A stretch of DNA of 5,003 nt. Origin: an uncultured Bacilli bacterium. Its GTDB lineage: Bacteria; Bacillota_I; Bacilli_A; RF39; UBA660. The notes below the pieces were generated by a model. It had not been told where the DNA came from. It was given only the letters and a program-made list of their open reading frames with translations, and made no database searches. Of this stretch, positions 1 to 5,003 are shown piece after piece. Each line of letters begins with the position of its first letter. The stretch's first letter is position 1. A program made the position numbers and the translations under genes. The stretch covers positions 1 to 5,003 of the forward strand of contig CANQIY010000072.1 of assembly GCA_947624125.1 (NCBI GenBank), in the 5' to 3' direction.

Positions 1-34
1 ATTATTCGAGTTAGAAAAACTTCATAATCTTTAT
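1..34. other. Short stretch downstream of ppdK, no feature seen
   Basis: These 34 bases follow the ppdK TAG stop. I see only imperfect 4-5 bp complementarity around AGTT...AACT and no T-run after a stable stem, so no terminator is called. The real ppdK terminator, if any, lies beyond the window. Confidence 0.5.
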
Positions 35-2677
35 CTAATTGTTGGCCTTTCCGCGGATACTTGCTTGTGCCGCTGCAAGTCTTGCTATTGGTACTCTAAA
101 TGGTGAACAAGATACATAATTAAGACCAACTTTATGGCAAAATTCAACACTACTTGGTTCACCACCATGTTCCCCACAAATGCCTAATTTAATATTTGGT
201 CTTGTAGAGCGACCTTTTTCAGCAGCCATTTTTATAAGAGAACCTACACCTACTTGGTCAAGTTTAGCAAATGGGTCAATTTCATAAATCTTATTTTGGT
301 AATAAGCATCCAAGAATTTACCAGCATCATCCCTTGAGAAACCAAATGTCATTTGTGTTAAATCATTAGTTCCAAATGAGAAGAATTCAGCTTCTTTAGC
401 AATTTCATCAGCCGTTAAAGCCGCTCTTGGAATTTCAATCATCGTTCCAATATGATATTCCATATTGCTATTCTTTTCTTTTTTAACTTTCTCTGCTGTT
501 TCAACAACAATATTTTTAACAAATTTTAATTCTTTAGCTTCTCCAACTAATGGAATCATGATTTCTGGTACAATATCGTATCCTTCTTCTTCCTTAACTT
601 CAATAGCGGCTTCCATTAAAGCTCTAGTTTGCATTCTAGCTATTTCTGGATAAGTAACAGCAAGACGGCAACCACGATGTCCCATCATTGGGTTAAATTC
701 ATGAAGTTCAGAACATTTATTTTTAATTTGTTCTACAGAAACATTCATATCTTTAGATAAAGCTTCGATTTCTTCCTCAGTATTTGGTAAAAATTCATGT
801 AAAGGTGGGTCTAAATAACGAACAGTCATAGGTAAACCTTTTAATTCCTTATACATTGCTTTAAAATCGCCCTTTTGGAATGGTATTAATTCATTTAAAG
901 CTTTTTCTCTTTCTTCAACTGTATCAGCTAAAATCATTTTTCTGATTTTAGGAATTCTATCGCTTTCAAAGAACATATGCTCGGTCCGACATAAACCAAT
1001 ACCTTCTGCTCCAAGTTCAACTGCTTTTTTCGTATCTCTTGGATTATCAGCATTTGTTCTTACTCGAAGTTTACGATATTTATCAGCCCAATCCATAATA
1101 CGGCCAAAATCACCAGAAATACTTGCTTCTTCTGTTGCAATATCACCTTTATAAATTTTACCCGTATTACCATCTATGGAAATATAATCACCTTCAGTAA
1201 ATGTATAACCACCTAATTCAAATTTCTTTTCTTCTTCATTGATTTTAATGGCACCACATCCAGCAACACAACAAGTACCCATACCTCTTGCAACAACGGC
1301 GGCATGACTAGTTCTACCACCTCGAACAGTTAAAATACCTTGACTTGCTACCATACCTTCGATATCTTCAGGAGTCGTTTCAAGTCTTACTAAAACAACT
1401 CTTTCGCCTTTGCCACCTTTACCTAAAGCTTTAGCATCTTCCGCTGTAAATACTACTTTACCAGCAGCAGCTCCAGGCGATGCCGGAAGTCCTTCTCCAA
1501 TACATTCACCACTTTTTAAAGCATCCGTATTAAAGGTTGGATGTAATAATTGGTCTAGGCTCTTAGCTTCAATTCTTAAAACAGCTTCTTCCGGAGTAAT
1601 CATTCCCTCATCAACTAAATCACAAGCAATTTTAATCGCGGCATGAGCTGTTCTTTTACCGTTTCTCGTTTGTAAGAAATATAATTTACCATTTTCAATT
1701 GTAAATTCCATATCTTGCATATCCCGATAATGGTCTTCTAATTTTTGCGCAAGAGTCATAAATTCTTTATAACATTCTGGTAAATCTACAGCTAACTTTG
1801 TAATTGGTTCCGGTGTTCTAACACCTGCAACTACATCTTCACCTTGGGCATTAATTAAATATTCACCATAAATACCTTTTTCGCCGGTAGCGGGATTTCT
1901 TGTAAATGCTACACCTGTCCCAGATGTATCACCCATATTACCAAAGACCATTGATTGAATATTAACAGCCGTTCCCCAGTCACCCGGAATATCATTCATC
2001 CTTCGGTAAACAATAGCTCTTGGATTATCCCAAGAACGGAATACAGCTTTAACTGCTCCCATCAATTGTTCCTTAACATCTTGAGGGAATTCTTCCCCAT
2101 TCATATTTTCACTATAAACTTTTTTAAATCTCTTAACTAGTTCTTTTAAATCTTCAGTTGTTAGTTCATTATCATAAGTTACTCCCTTTTCATTTTTTAA
2201 TTCATCAATGATTTTTTCAAAAAATGATTTTGGCACTTCCATAACAACATCGGAATACATTTGAATAAACCGACGATAAGAATCATATGCAAAACGGGGA
2301 TTACCACTCGATTTAGCAAATCCCTCAACAGATATATCATTAAGTCCTAAATTTAATATCGTATCCATCATTCCTGGCATACTAGCTCTAGCACCACTTC
2401 TAACTGATACTAAAAGTGGCATCTCTTCATCACCAAATTTTTTTCCTTGTAGCTTTTCTAATTTTTTTAATGCTTCAAGTATTTCATTTACTATTTCTTC
2501 ACGTATTACTTTACCATTATTATAATAATCAGTACACGCTTCTGTAGTTATTGTAAACCCTTGTGGAATAGGTAAACCTAAATTAGTCATTTCCGCTAAA
2601 TTAGCGCCTTTTCCTCCAAGAAGTTCACGCATATCTTTGTTTCCTTCTGAAAACAAATAAACATATTTTTTTCCCAT
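35..2677 (-). CDS. ppdK: Pyruvate, phosphate dikinase (EC 2.7.9.1), complete
   Basis: This cytoplasmic enzyme of central carbon metabolism catalyses ATP + Pi + pyruvate <=> AMP + PPi + phosphoenolpyruvate. At 880 residues it has the usual family length. Domains in order: an N-terminal ATP-grasp part (GGKGANLAEM at 21-30, SVRSGARASMPGMMDT at 91-106, and E324, Q336 and R338 in the MEFTIENGKLYFLQTR stretch); a swivelling phosphohistidine domain with GGRTSHAAVVARGMG at 453-467 and catalytic His458; and a C-terminal PEP/pyruvate TIM barrel with R564, R620, E748, N771/D772 (GTNDLTQMTFGFSRDD) and catalytic Cys834 in CGEHGG. All key residues are intact; His458 and Cys834 sit three positions beyond the equivalent residues of the Clostridium symbiosum enzyme. 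The ATG at 2677 is favoured because AGGAGG lies 8 nt upstream and the protein begins in the standard family way. The gene ends in TAG. It probably has its own promoter in the 74-nt gap after xer. A counted 60-nt stretch (1381-1440) is 38% GC, well above its neighbours. Confidence 0.98.
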   Translation of the reverse strand: MGKKYVYLFSEGNKDMRELLGGKGANLAEMTNLGLPIPQGFTITTEACTDYYNNGKVIREEIVNEILEALKKLEKLQGKKFGDEEMPLLVSVRSGARASMPGMMDTILNLGLNDISVEGFAKSSGNPRFAYDSYRRFIQMYSDVVMEVPKSFFEKIIDELKNEKGVTYDNELTTEDLKELVKRFKKVYSENMNGEEFPQDVKEQLMGAVKAVFRSWDNPRAIVYRRMNDIPGDWGTAVNIQSMVFGNMGDTSGTGVAFTRNPATGEKGIYGEYLINAQGEDVVAGVRTPEPITKLAVDLPECYKEFMTLAQKLEDHYRDMQDMEFTIENGKLYFLQTRNGKRTAHAAIKIACDLVDEGMITPEEAVLRIEAKSLDQLLHPTFNTDALKSGECIGEGLPASPGAAAGKVVFTAEDAKALGKGGKGERVVLVRLETTPEDIEGMVASQGILTVRGGRTSHAAVVARGMGTCCVAGCGAIKINEEEKKFELGGYTFTEGDYISIDGNTGKIYKGDIATEEASISGDFGRIMDWADKYRKLRVRTNADNPRDTKKAVELGAEGIGLCRTEHMFFESDRIPKIRKMILADTVEEREKALNELIPFQKGDFKAMYKELKGLPMTVRYLDPPLHEFLPNTEEEIEALSKDMNVSVEQIKNKCSELHEFNPMMGHRGCRLAVTYPEIARMQTRALMEAAIEVKEEEGYDIVPEIMIPLVGEAKELKFVKNIVVETAEKVKKEKNSNMEYHIGTMIEIPRAALTADEIAKEAEFFSFGTNDLTQMTFGFSRDDAGKFLDAYYQNKIYEIDPFAKLDQVGVGSLIKMAAEKGRSTRPNIKLGICGEHGGEPSSVEFCHKVGLNYVSCSPFRVPIARLAAAQASIRGKANN

Positions 2678-2685
2678 TTAAAAAG

Positions 2686-2691
2686 CCTCCT
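2686..2691 (-). promoter_or_regulatory. Strong Shine-Dalgarno site of ppdK
   Basis: The minus strand reads AGGAGG here, followed by an 8-nt spacer to the ppdK ATG at 2677-2675. This is a full match to the anti-Shine-Dalgarno core and fixes the ppdK start. It is the strongest ribosome binding site in the window, fitting a highly expressed metabolic enzyme. Confidence 0.9.
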
Positions 2692-2698
2692 AAACACC

Positions 2699-2727
2699 AT
2701 TTTAGCATAACTTATTAATCATGTTAT
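2699..2727 (-). promoter_or_regulatory. Candidate sigma-A-type promoter of ppdK
   Basis: On the minus strand the gap between xer and ppdK holds a -35-like ATAACA (2727-2722, 4 of 6 to TTGACA), a 17-nt spacer, and TAAAAT (2704-2699, 5 of 6 to TATAAT) directly preceded by TGC, which makes an extended -10 (TGnTAAAAT). Transcription would start about 7 nt downstream, giving a short leader of roughly 15 nt with the AGGAGG near its 5' end. The extended -10 is the main support. The -35 is weak, and chance matches are common in DNA this AT-rich. ppdK could also receive read-through from xer, because no terminator hairpin with a T-run is visible in this gap. Confidence 0.5.
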
Positions 2728-2751
2728 TTTTCTTTACTAATATTTGACAAA

Positions 2752-3693
2752 TTATTTACGATTTTTATTAGGATGGCATTCTAAATAAACTTTTCTTAAC
2801 CTAGCATTACTAACATGCGTATATATTTCGGTTGTTTCTAAATTTTCATGACCGAGTAATTCTTGAACACTTTTTAAATCGGCTCCATTATCTAATAAAT
2901 GGGTTGCAAAACTATGACGAAGGGTATGTGCAGACATCGAATGTTTATTGCCATTTTTTTCATTCATTTTTTTTAAGACATAATCAATACTTTCTCGGCT
3001 CATTTGCATGCCTTTTTCATTCAAAAATAAATAATCATTTTCCATCTTTACAAATTCTTTTCTTATTTTTAAATATTTATTTAAAATATCTGCTAAAGTT
3101 TCTCCATAATAAACAATTCTTTCTTTATTACCTTTTCCAATAACTCTTATGGTATGTTCATTATAATCGATATCTTTTAATTTAATATTACTACATTCAC
3201 TAACTCTGATTCCCGTTGAATATAACAATTCAAAAAGACATTTATTACGAATACTTTTTTTATTATCTTCTTTTTCTTTATCTAATATTTCTTCTATTTC
3301 TACGATATTTAAATAATTAGGTAATTTTTTCGCAACTTTGGGATTTCTTATTCTTTTAAATATATTATTATCTATTACTTTTATTTCTATTAAATAATTA
3401 TAAAAACTTCTTAAAGTACTTAAATATCTTGAGACAGATTTTGAAGTATACTTAAGACTTTCTAAATATTTCATAAAATTCATTATATCTTGTTTTGTTA
3501 AATTAAGATAATCTAAATTATTTAATTTTAAATATTCTTTATAAATATTTAAATCATTTTCATAATCTACTTTTGTTATTTGAGAATAATTAAGTTCACT
3601 TATAATAAATTCTAAAAATTTTTCAATTGCTTCTTCTATTTTCATATCTTTATTATAACGCAAATAAAAAGAAATGTCTTTATTATAATTCAT
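2752..3693 (-). CDS. xerD: XerC/XerD-type tyrosine recombinase, complete
   Basis: This site-specific recombinase probably acts on dif sites to resolve chromosome dimers. An N-terminal SAM-like core-binding domain (about residues 18-105) precedes the catalytic domain (about 125-310). The catalytic set is complete: R163 (GIRVSE), K187 (VIGKGNKER), H256 and R259 (HTLRH), H282 (LLGH) and nucleophile Y291 (TTEIYTHV). The tail (RLRKVYLECHP) is typical of housekeeping Xer proteins; XerC and XerD cannot be told apart here. The start is unresolved. The ATG at 3693 gives 313 residues, overlaps the upstream gene by 11 nt, has an in-frame TAA at 3705-3703 just before it, and its AAGGA is only 1 nt from the ATG, too close for normal use. 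Met17 (ATG at 3645) gives 297 residues, the family norm, and puts the tyrosine at 275 as in E. coli XerC, but lacks a clear ribosome binding site. I give the maximal extent, though Met17 may be the true start. The DNA is very AT-rich (12% GC counted at 3361-3420). Confidence 0.95.
   Translation of the reverse strand: MNYNKDISFYLRYNKDMKIEEAIEKFLEFIISELNYSQITKVDYENDLNIYKEYLKLNNLDYLNLTKQDIMNFMKYLESLKYTSKSVSRYLSTLRSFYNYLIEIKVIDNNIFKRIRNPKVAKKLPNYLNIVEIEEILDKEKEDNKKSIRNKCLFELLYSTGIRVSECSNIKLKDIDYNEHTIRVIGKGNKERIVYYGETLADILNKYLKIRKEFVKMENDYLFLNEKGMQMSRESIDYVLKKMNEKNGNKHSMSAHTLRHSFATHLLDNGADLKSVQELLGHENLETTEIYTHVSNARLRKVYLECHPNKNRK
3647..3688 (-). repeat. 12-bp direct repeat, 30 nt apart, at the xer 5' end
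   Basis: The plus-strand string TCTTTATTATAA occurs at 3647-3658 and again at 3677-3688, exactly 30 nt apart. Because 30 is divisible by three, both copies encode Tyr-Asn-Lys-Asp in the longest xer reading frame (residues 3-6 and 13-16). Each copy contains TATAAT on the minus strand. The second lies immediately before the alternative start Met17. It may be a small tandem duplication or a chance repeat in AT-rich DNA. Confidence 0.6.
3652..3680 (-). promoter_or_regulatory. Possible internal promoter just before xer Met17
   Basis: The minus strand shows AAGACA (3680-3675, 4 of 6 to the -35 consensus), a 17-nt spacer and a perfect TATAAT (3657-3652). The ATG of Met17 (3645-3643) begins 6 nt after the -10 box, so a transcript from here would start at or beside that ATG and be nearly leaderless. 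The match is respectable, but TATAAT arises easily by chance in such AT-rich DNA and there is no extended -10. Confidence 0.22.
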
Positions 3694-4246
3694 TTCCTTT
3701 TGTTAAATTTCTTAAAATATATTTTTGATTTTTATATTCTTTACTAATTTTTAAATAAATAGTTCTAGCTTTATCATATGGTAATTCTTCAATTATTTTA
3801 AATATTTTAGCTTTATTATTTTCATCTAAAGCTTTTTTTAGTTCTTCTAATAATATTTTACTAAAATCAGAACTTTTAAATAATTTATCTACAACATTTT
3901 TATAAGCATCATATAATTTATGTTTTAAATCATGTTCTAAATCATTTAATAATTGCATTTCTACGATACTTTGTGCTTTATCTTTGGTAAAAACTTCTAA
4001 ATTATGTTTTTTATTACTAACTATTTTTAAAGTTCCACTTAAATAATCAGGGGATACCATCATATTACTTCTTTCAACTGACTCTTTTATTTCTTCTTCC
4101 GTAAAATTTTTAGTAAAAGCATCAATTTGACTAATATCATAGTTAACTGGTATTTGACATATATCTAATCTATTAATATCTATTATCATATAATTTCCTG
4201 GCATTTTTTCTAATGCTAGAAAATAATTAATTTTCTCTTCCATCAT
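3683..4246 (-). CDS. Conserved-looking hypothetical protein, probable operon partner of xer
   Basis: I do not recognise this 187-residue protein and assign no function. It has no signal peptide or membrane segment, so it should be cytoplasmic. It has one cysteine (C30) and no tryptophan. The N-terminal half (about 1-85) looks mixed alpha/beta, with hydrophobic short strands such as NYMIIDI and GTLKIV. The C-terminal half (about 87-175) is charged and reads as several amphipathic helices (around 90-122, 127-141, 144-155 and 158-171). Two adjacent ATG codons open the frame. GAGG lies 5 nt before the first and 8 nt before the second, so Met2 (4243) could be the functional start. Its stop (TAA, 3685-3683) lies inside the longest xer frame, an 11-nt overlap that suggests co-transcription and perhaps translational coupling. 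A strong promoter lies directly upstream. A link to recombination or chromosome segregation would rest on context alone. Confidence 0.85.
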   Translation of the reverse strand: MMEEKINYFLALEKMPGNYMIIDINRLDICQIPVNYDISQIDAFTKNFTEEEIKESVERSNMMVSPDYLSGTLKIVSNKKHNLEVFTKDKAQSIVEMQLLNDLEHDLKHKLYDAYKNVVDKLFKSSDFSKILLEELKKALDENNKAKIFKIIEELPYDKARTIYLKISKEYKNQKYILRNLTKGNEL

Positions 4247-4271
4247 TCTTCCCTCTTTTCAAAGGAAGAAT
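4245..4271 (-). promoter_or_regulatory. Inverted repeat over the start site of the hypothetical gene
   Basis: The arms ATTCTTCC (minus strand 4271-4264) and GGAAGAAT (4252-4245) are perfect 8-bp complements around an 11-nt loop. In RNA the 3' arm covers part of the GAGGG ribosome binding site and the first two bases of the ATG at 4246. No T-run follows, so it does not look like an intrinsic terminator. The 5' arm begins immediately after the -10 box and would be largely missing from RNA started at the local promoter, so only RNA coming from upstream could form the full hairpin. Confidence 0.45.
4251..4256 (-). promoter_or_regulatory. Shine-Dalgarno site of the hypothetical gene
   Basis: The minus strand reads AGAGGG here. 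Its GAGG core lies 5 nt before the first ATG (4246) and 8 nt before the second (4243). The spacing to the second ATG is closer to the usual optimum, so the protein may begin at the second methionine. Confidence 0.65.
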
Positions 4272-4301
4272 ATTATATCATAACTATTTAACTTATGTCA
4301 A
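4272..4301 (-). promoter_or_regulatory. Near-consensus sigma-A promoter of the hypothetical-xer operon
   Basis: The minus strand has a perfect -35 TTGACA (4301-4296), an 18-nt spacer and a perfect -10 TATAAT (4277-4272), preceded by TGA to give a full extended -10 (TGnTATAAT). The -35 box lies inside the final codons of the upstream repeat-protein gene (Leu-Ile-Asp), and the stop codon of that gene falls in the spacer. The predicted start of transcription is about 4266-4259, leaving a leader of only about 14-20 nt that carries the AGAGGG site. It is the best promoter match in the window. Confidence 0.8.
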
Positions 4302-5003
4302 TTAATGTTGGTATGCCTTCTTTTAAAGTCCATTTACTTAATTTTAAATCATATCCTGTTGTATTTTTGAATTCTGTTAATAAGCTATCATCTATATAAT
4401 CTGATATATTAATATTATCTACATTATTATTTAAATCATTTACAAAGGCATTACTTTGCATTTCATTTAAATTTTTTCCAATTATTCCTTCTTCATTTGT
4501 TAAATTACTTCCTAAAATATTATTTGTATTTACATAATATGTGTTTTTTACATTATATCCTTGAATATTAAATTGTCCTATTCCATATTTGGTTATATTA
4601 TTACTAAAATGGCCAAGATTAAATACATTATTTAAAAATATTTCTGAACCATTGGCAATAATATAAGCAATTCCGCCTTTTTGTAATTCTCCGTTTAAAC
4701 TACCATTATTATAGCTATTTAGCAGAACAAATGTAGTTCCATTTCCGTTAACTGTTTGAACTATGCCACCACATGTCCCTTTCATTGTTTTAGAATCACA
4801 ATATAATTCTCCGCTGTTATAAGAATTTATTAAATACATTTTCGATGTCATGATGCCATTAACAATGCCTCCAACAGTAAGACCAGCACTCCAATACTCT
4901 TCGGAAGAAGGGGATATGGTTCCAATATTATAACTTTTATCCATTATTGTTGTACTATTACCATATAGAAGGCCAATTAATCCACCAATTCTATTACCAC
5001 CTG
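4288..5003 (-). CDS. GLUG-like repeat protein, 3' part only (5' end beyond window)
   Basis: The frame is open to the window edge, so the Met codon at 4944 is internal and not the start. The visible part is 237 residues ending in TAA at 4290-4288. It consists of four to five degenerate modules, each with a Gly-Gly-Ile/Leu-rich turn (GGLIGLLYGN, GGIVNG, GGIVQTVNG, GGIAYIIANG) followed about 15-20 residues later by an SYNxG or similar turn (SYNIG, NSYNSG, NSYNNG, VFNLG). This is the style of GLUG-motif proteins, which are usually exported and thought to form repetitive beta-rich folds. The last 70 residues are a non-repeat cap ending in KWTLKEGIPTLIDIS, resembling the W...G.P.L endings common after such repeats. 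There is no LPXTG motif or membrane anchor at the C-terminus, so any surface attachment must come from the missing N-terminal part. Export is inferred, since no signal peptide is in view. GC is about 30% in a counted stretch (4681-4740). Confidence 0.8.
   Translation of the reverse strand, partial: GGNRIGGLIGLLYGNSTTIMDKSYNIGTISPSSEEYWSAGLTVGGIVNGIMTSKMYLINSYNSGELYCDSKTMKGTCGGIVQTVNGNGTTFVLLNSYNNGSLNGELQKGGIAYIIANGSEIFLNNVFNLGHFSNNITKYGIGQFNIQGYNVKNTYYVNTNNILGSNLTNEEGIIGKNLNEMQSNAFVNDLNNNVDNINISDYIDDSLLTEFKNTTGYDLKLSKWTLKEGIPTLIDIS
4525..5003 (-). repeat. GLUG-like protein repeat modules
   Basis: Successive GG-hydrophobic turns begin at about 4988, 4872, 4770, 4677 and, degenerate, 4587 on the minus strand, giving module lengths of about 38, 34, 31 and 31 residues. 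Each is followed by an N/S-Y/F-N-x-G turn, lost in the last module (NTYYVNT). The modules are related at protein level, but the DNA is not visibly repetitive, which indicates old, diverged duplication. The array continues beyond the window edge. Confidence 0.6.

Noticed and set aside
465..653. Forward-strand open frame of 62 codons opposite ppdK
   Set aside because: It lies wholly antisense to a complete, highly conserved enzyme and has low-complexity composition typical of a shadow frame. The same applies to the forward frames at 1410-1646 and 1955-2140.
2605..2703. Short upstream frame (about 31 codons) beginning at ATGGTGTTT in the ppdK leader, out of frame with ppdK
   Set aside because: It has no ribosome binding site, overlaps the predicted -10 box and runs into ppdK codons. 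It is more simply chance.
2744..2771. Forward-strand promoter-like TTGACA with a TATTAG box 16 nt downstream, antisense to the xer 3' end
   Set aside because: The -35 is perfect but the -10 matches only 4 of 6 without an extension, and no gene follows on that strand.
2832..3143. Forward-strand open frame of 103 codons opposite xer
   Set aside because: It covers the antisense of the conserved catalytic domain, and its Phe/Leu/His-rich product is what the reverse of AT-rich Lys/Asn codons gives. No promoter or ribosome binding site supports it.
2752..4246. xer plus hypothetical gene as an integrative mobile element
   Set aside because: No attachment-site repeats, excisionase, replication or cargo genes are visible, and the recombinase has the length and tail of a housekeeping Xer protein.
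4245..4271. Reading the 8-bp inverted repeat as an intrinsic terminator of the repeat-protein gene
   Set aside because: The stem is mostly A-T pairs and is followed by GATGG rather than a T-run, and it overlaps the next gene's start codon.
4286..4296. dif-like half site (ATAAGTTAAAT on the minus strand, 9 of 11 to the E. coli XerD arm)
   Set aside because: No matching XerC arm lies 6 nt away, the sequence is in the codons and stop of the repeat-protein gene, and near matches are expected by chance in AT-rich DNA.

Overview
This is an AT-rich window in which every supported gene lies on the minus strand, so transcription runs from high to low coordinates. The standard bacterial code is in use: tryptophan is TGG and stops are TAA or TAG. 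Shine-Dalgarno sites are clear (a full AGGAGG before ppdK), and the best promoter candidates are sigma-A-like with TGn-extended -10 boxes. Together with the ppdK and Xer sequence style, this suggests a low-GC Firmicute (Bacilli, Erysipelotrichia or Clostridia-like, possibly an uncultured gut lineage). That assignment is an inference from style; no marker gene here fixes the taxon.

Layout in order of transcription: (1) 5003-4288, the 3' part of a gene for a GLUG-like repeat protein, probably extracellular, whose start lies outside the window. (2) 4287-4247, a 41-nt gap holding a near-ideal promoter, whose -35 box sits inside the last codons of the upstream gene, and a short inverted repeat over the next start codon. 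(3) 4246-3683, a 187-residue soluble, helix-rich protein that I do not recognise. (4) 3693-2752, a complete XerC/XerD-type tyrosine recombinase overlapping gene 3 by 11 nt, so the two very likely form a two-gene operon. (5) 2751-2678, a 74-nt gap with a plausible promoter and a strong ribosome binding site. (6) 2677-35, a complete pyruvate, phosphate dikinase gene (ppdK). The last 34 bases of the window, downstream of ppdK, hold no terminator that I can see.

Functionally the genes look like ordinary chromosomal neighbours rather than one system. PpdK interconverts pyruvate and phosphoenolpyruvate in central carbon metabolism. The Xer protein probably resolves chromosome dimers. The repeat protein is a likely cell-surface or secreted product. 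I see no insertion sequence, CRISPR array, tRNA, rRNA or convincing mobile-element boundary. The points most worth a second look are the unknown gene coupled to xer, the promoter and hairpin arrangement in front of it, and the unresolved xer start, which coincides with a 30-nt-spaced direct repeat carrying TATAAT.
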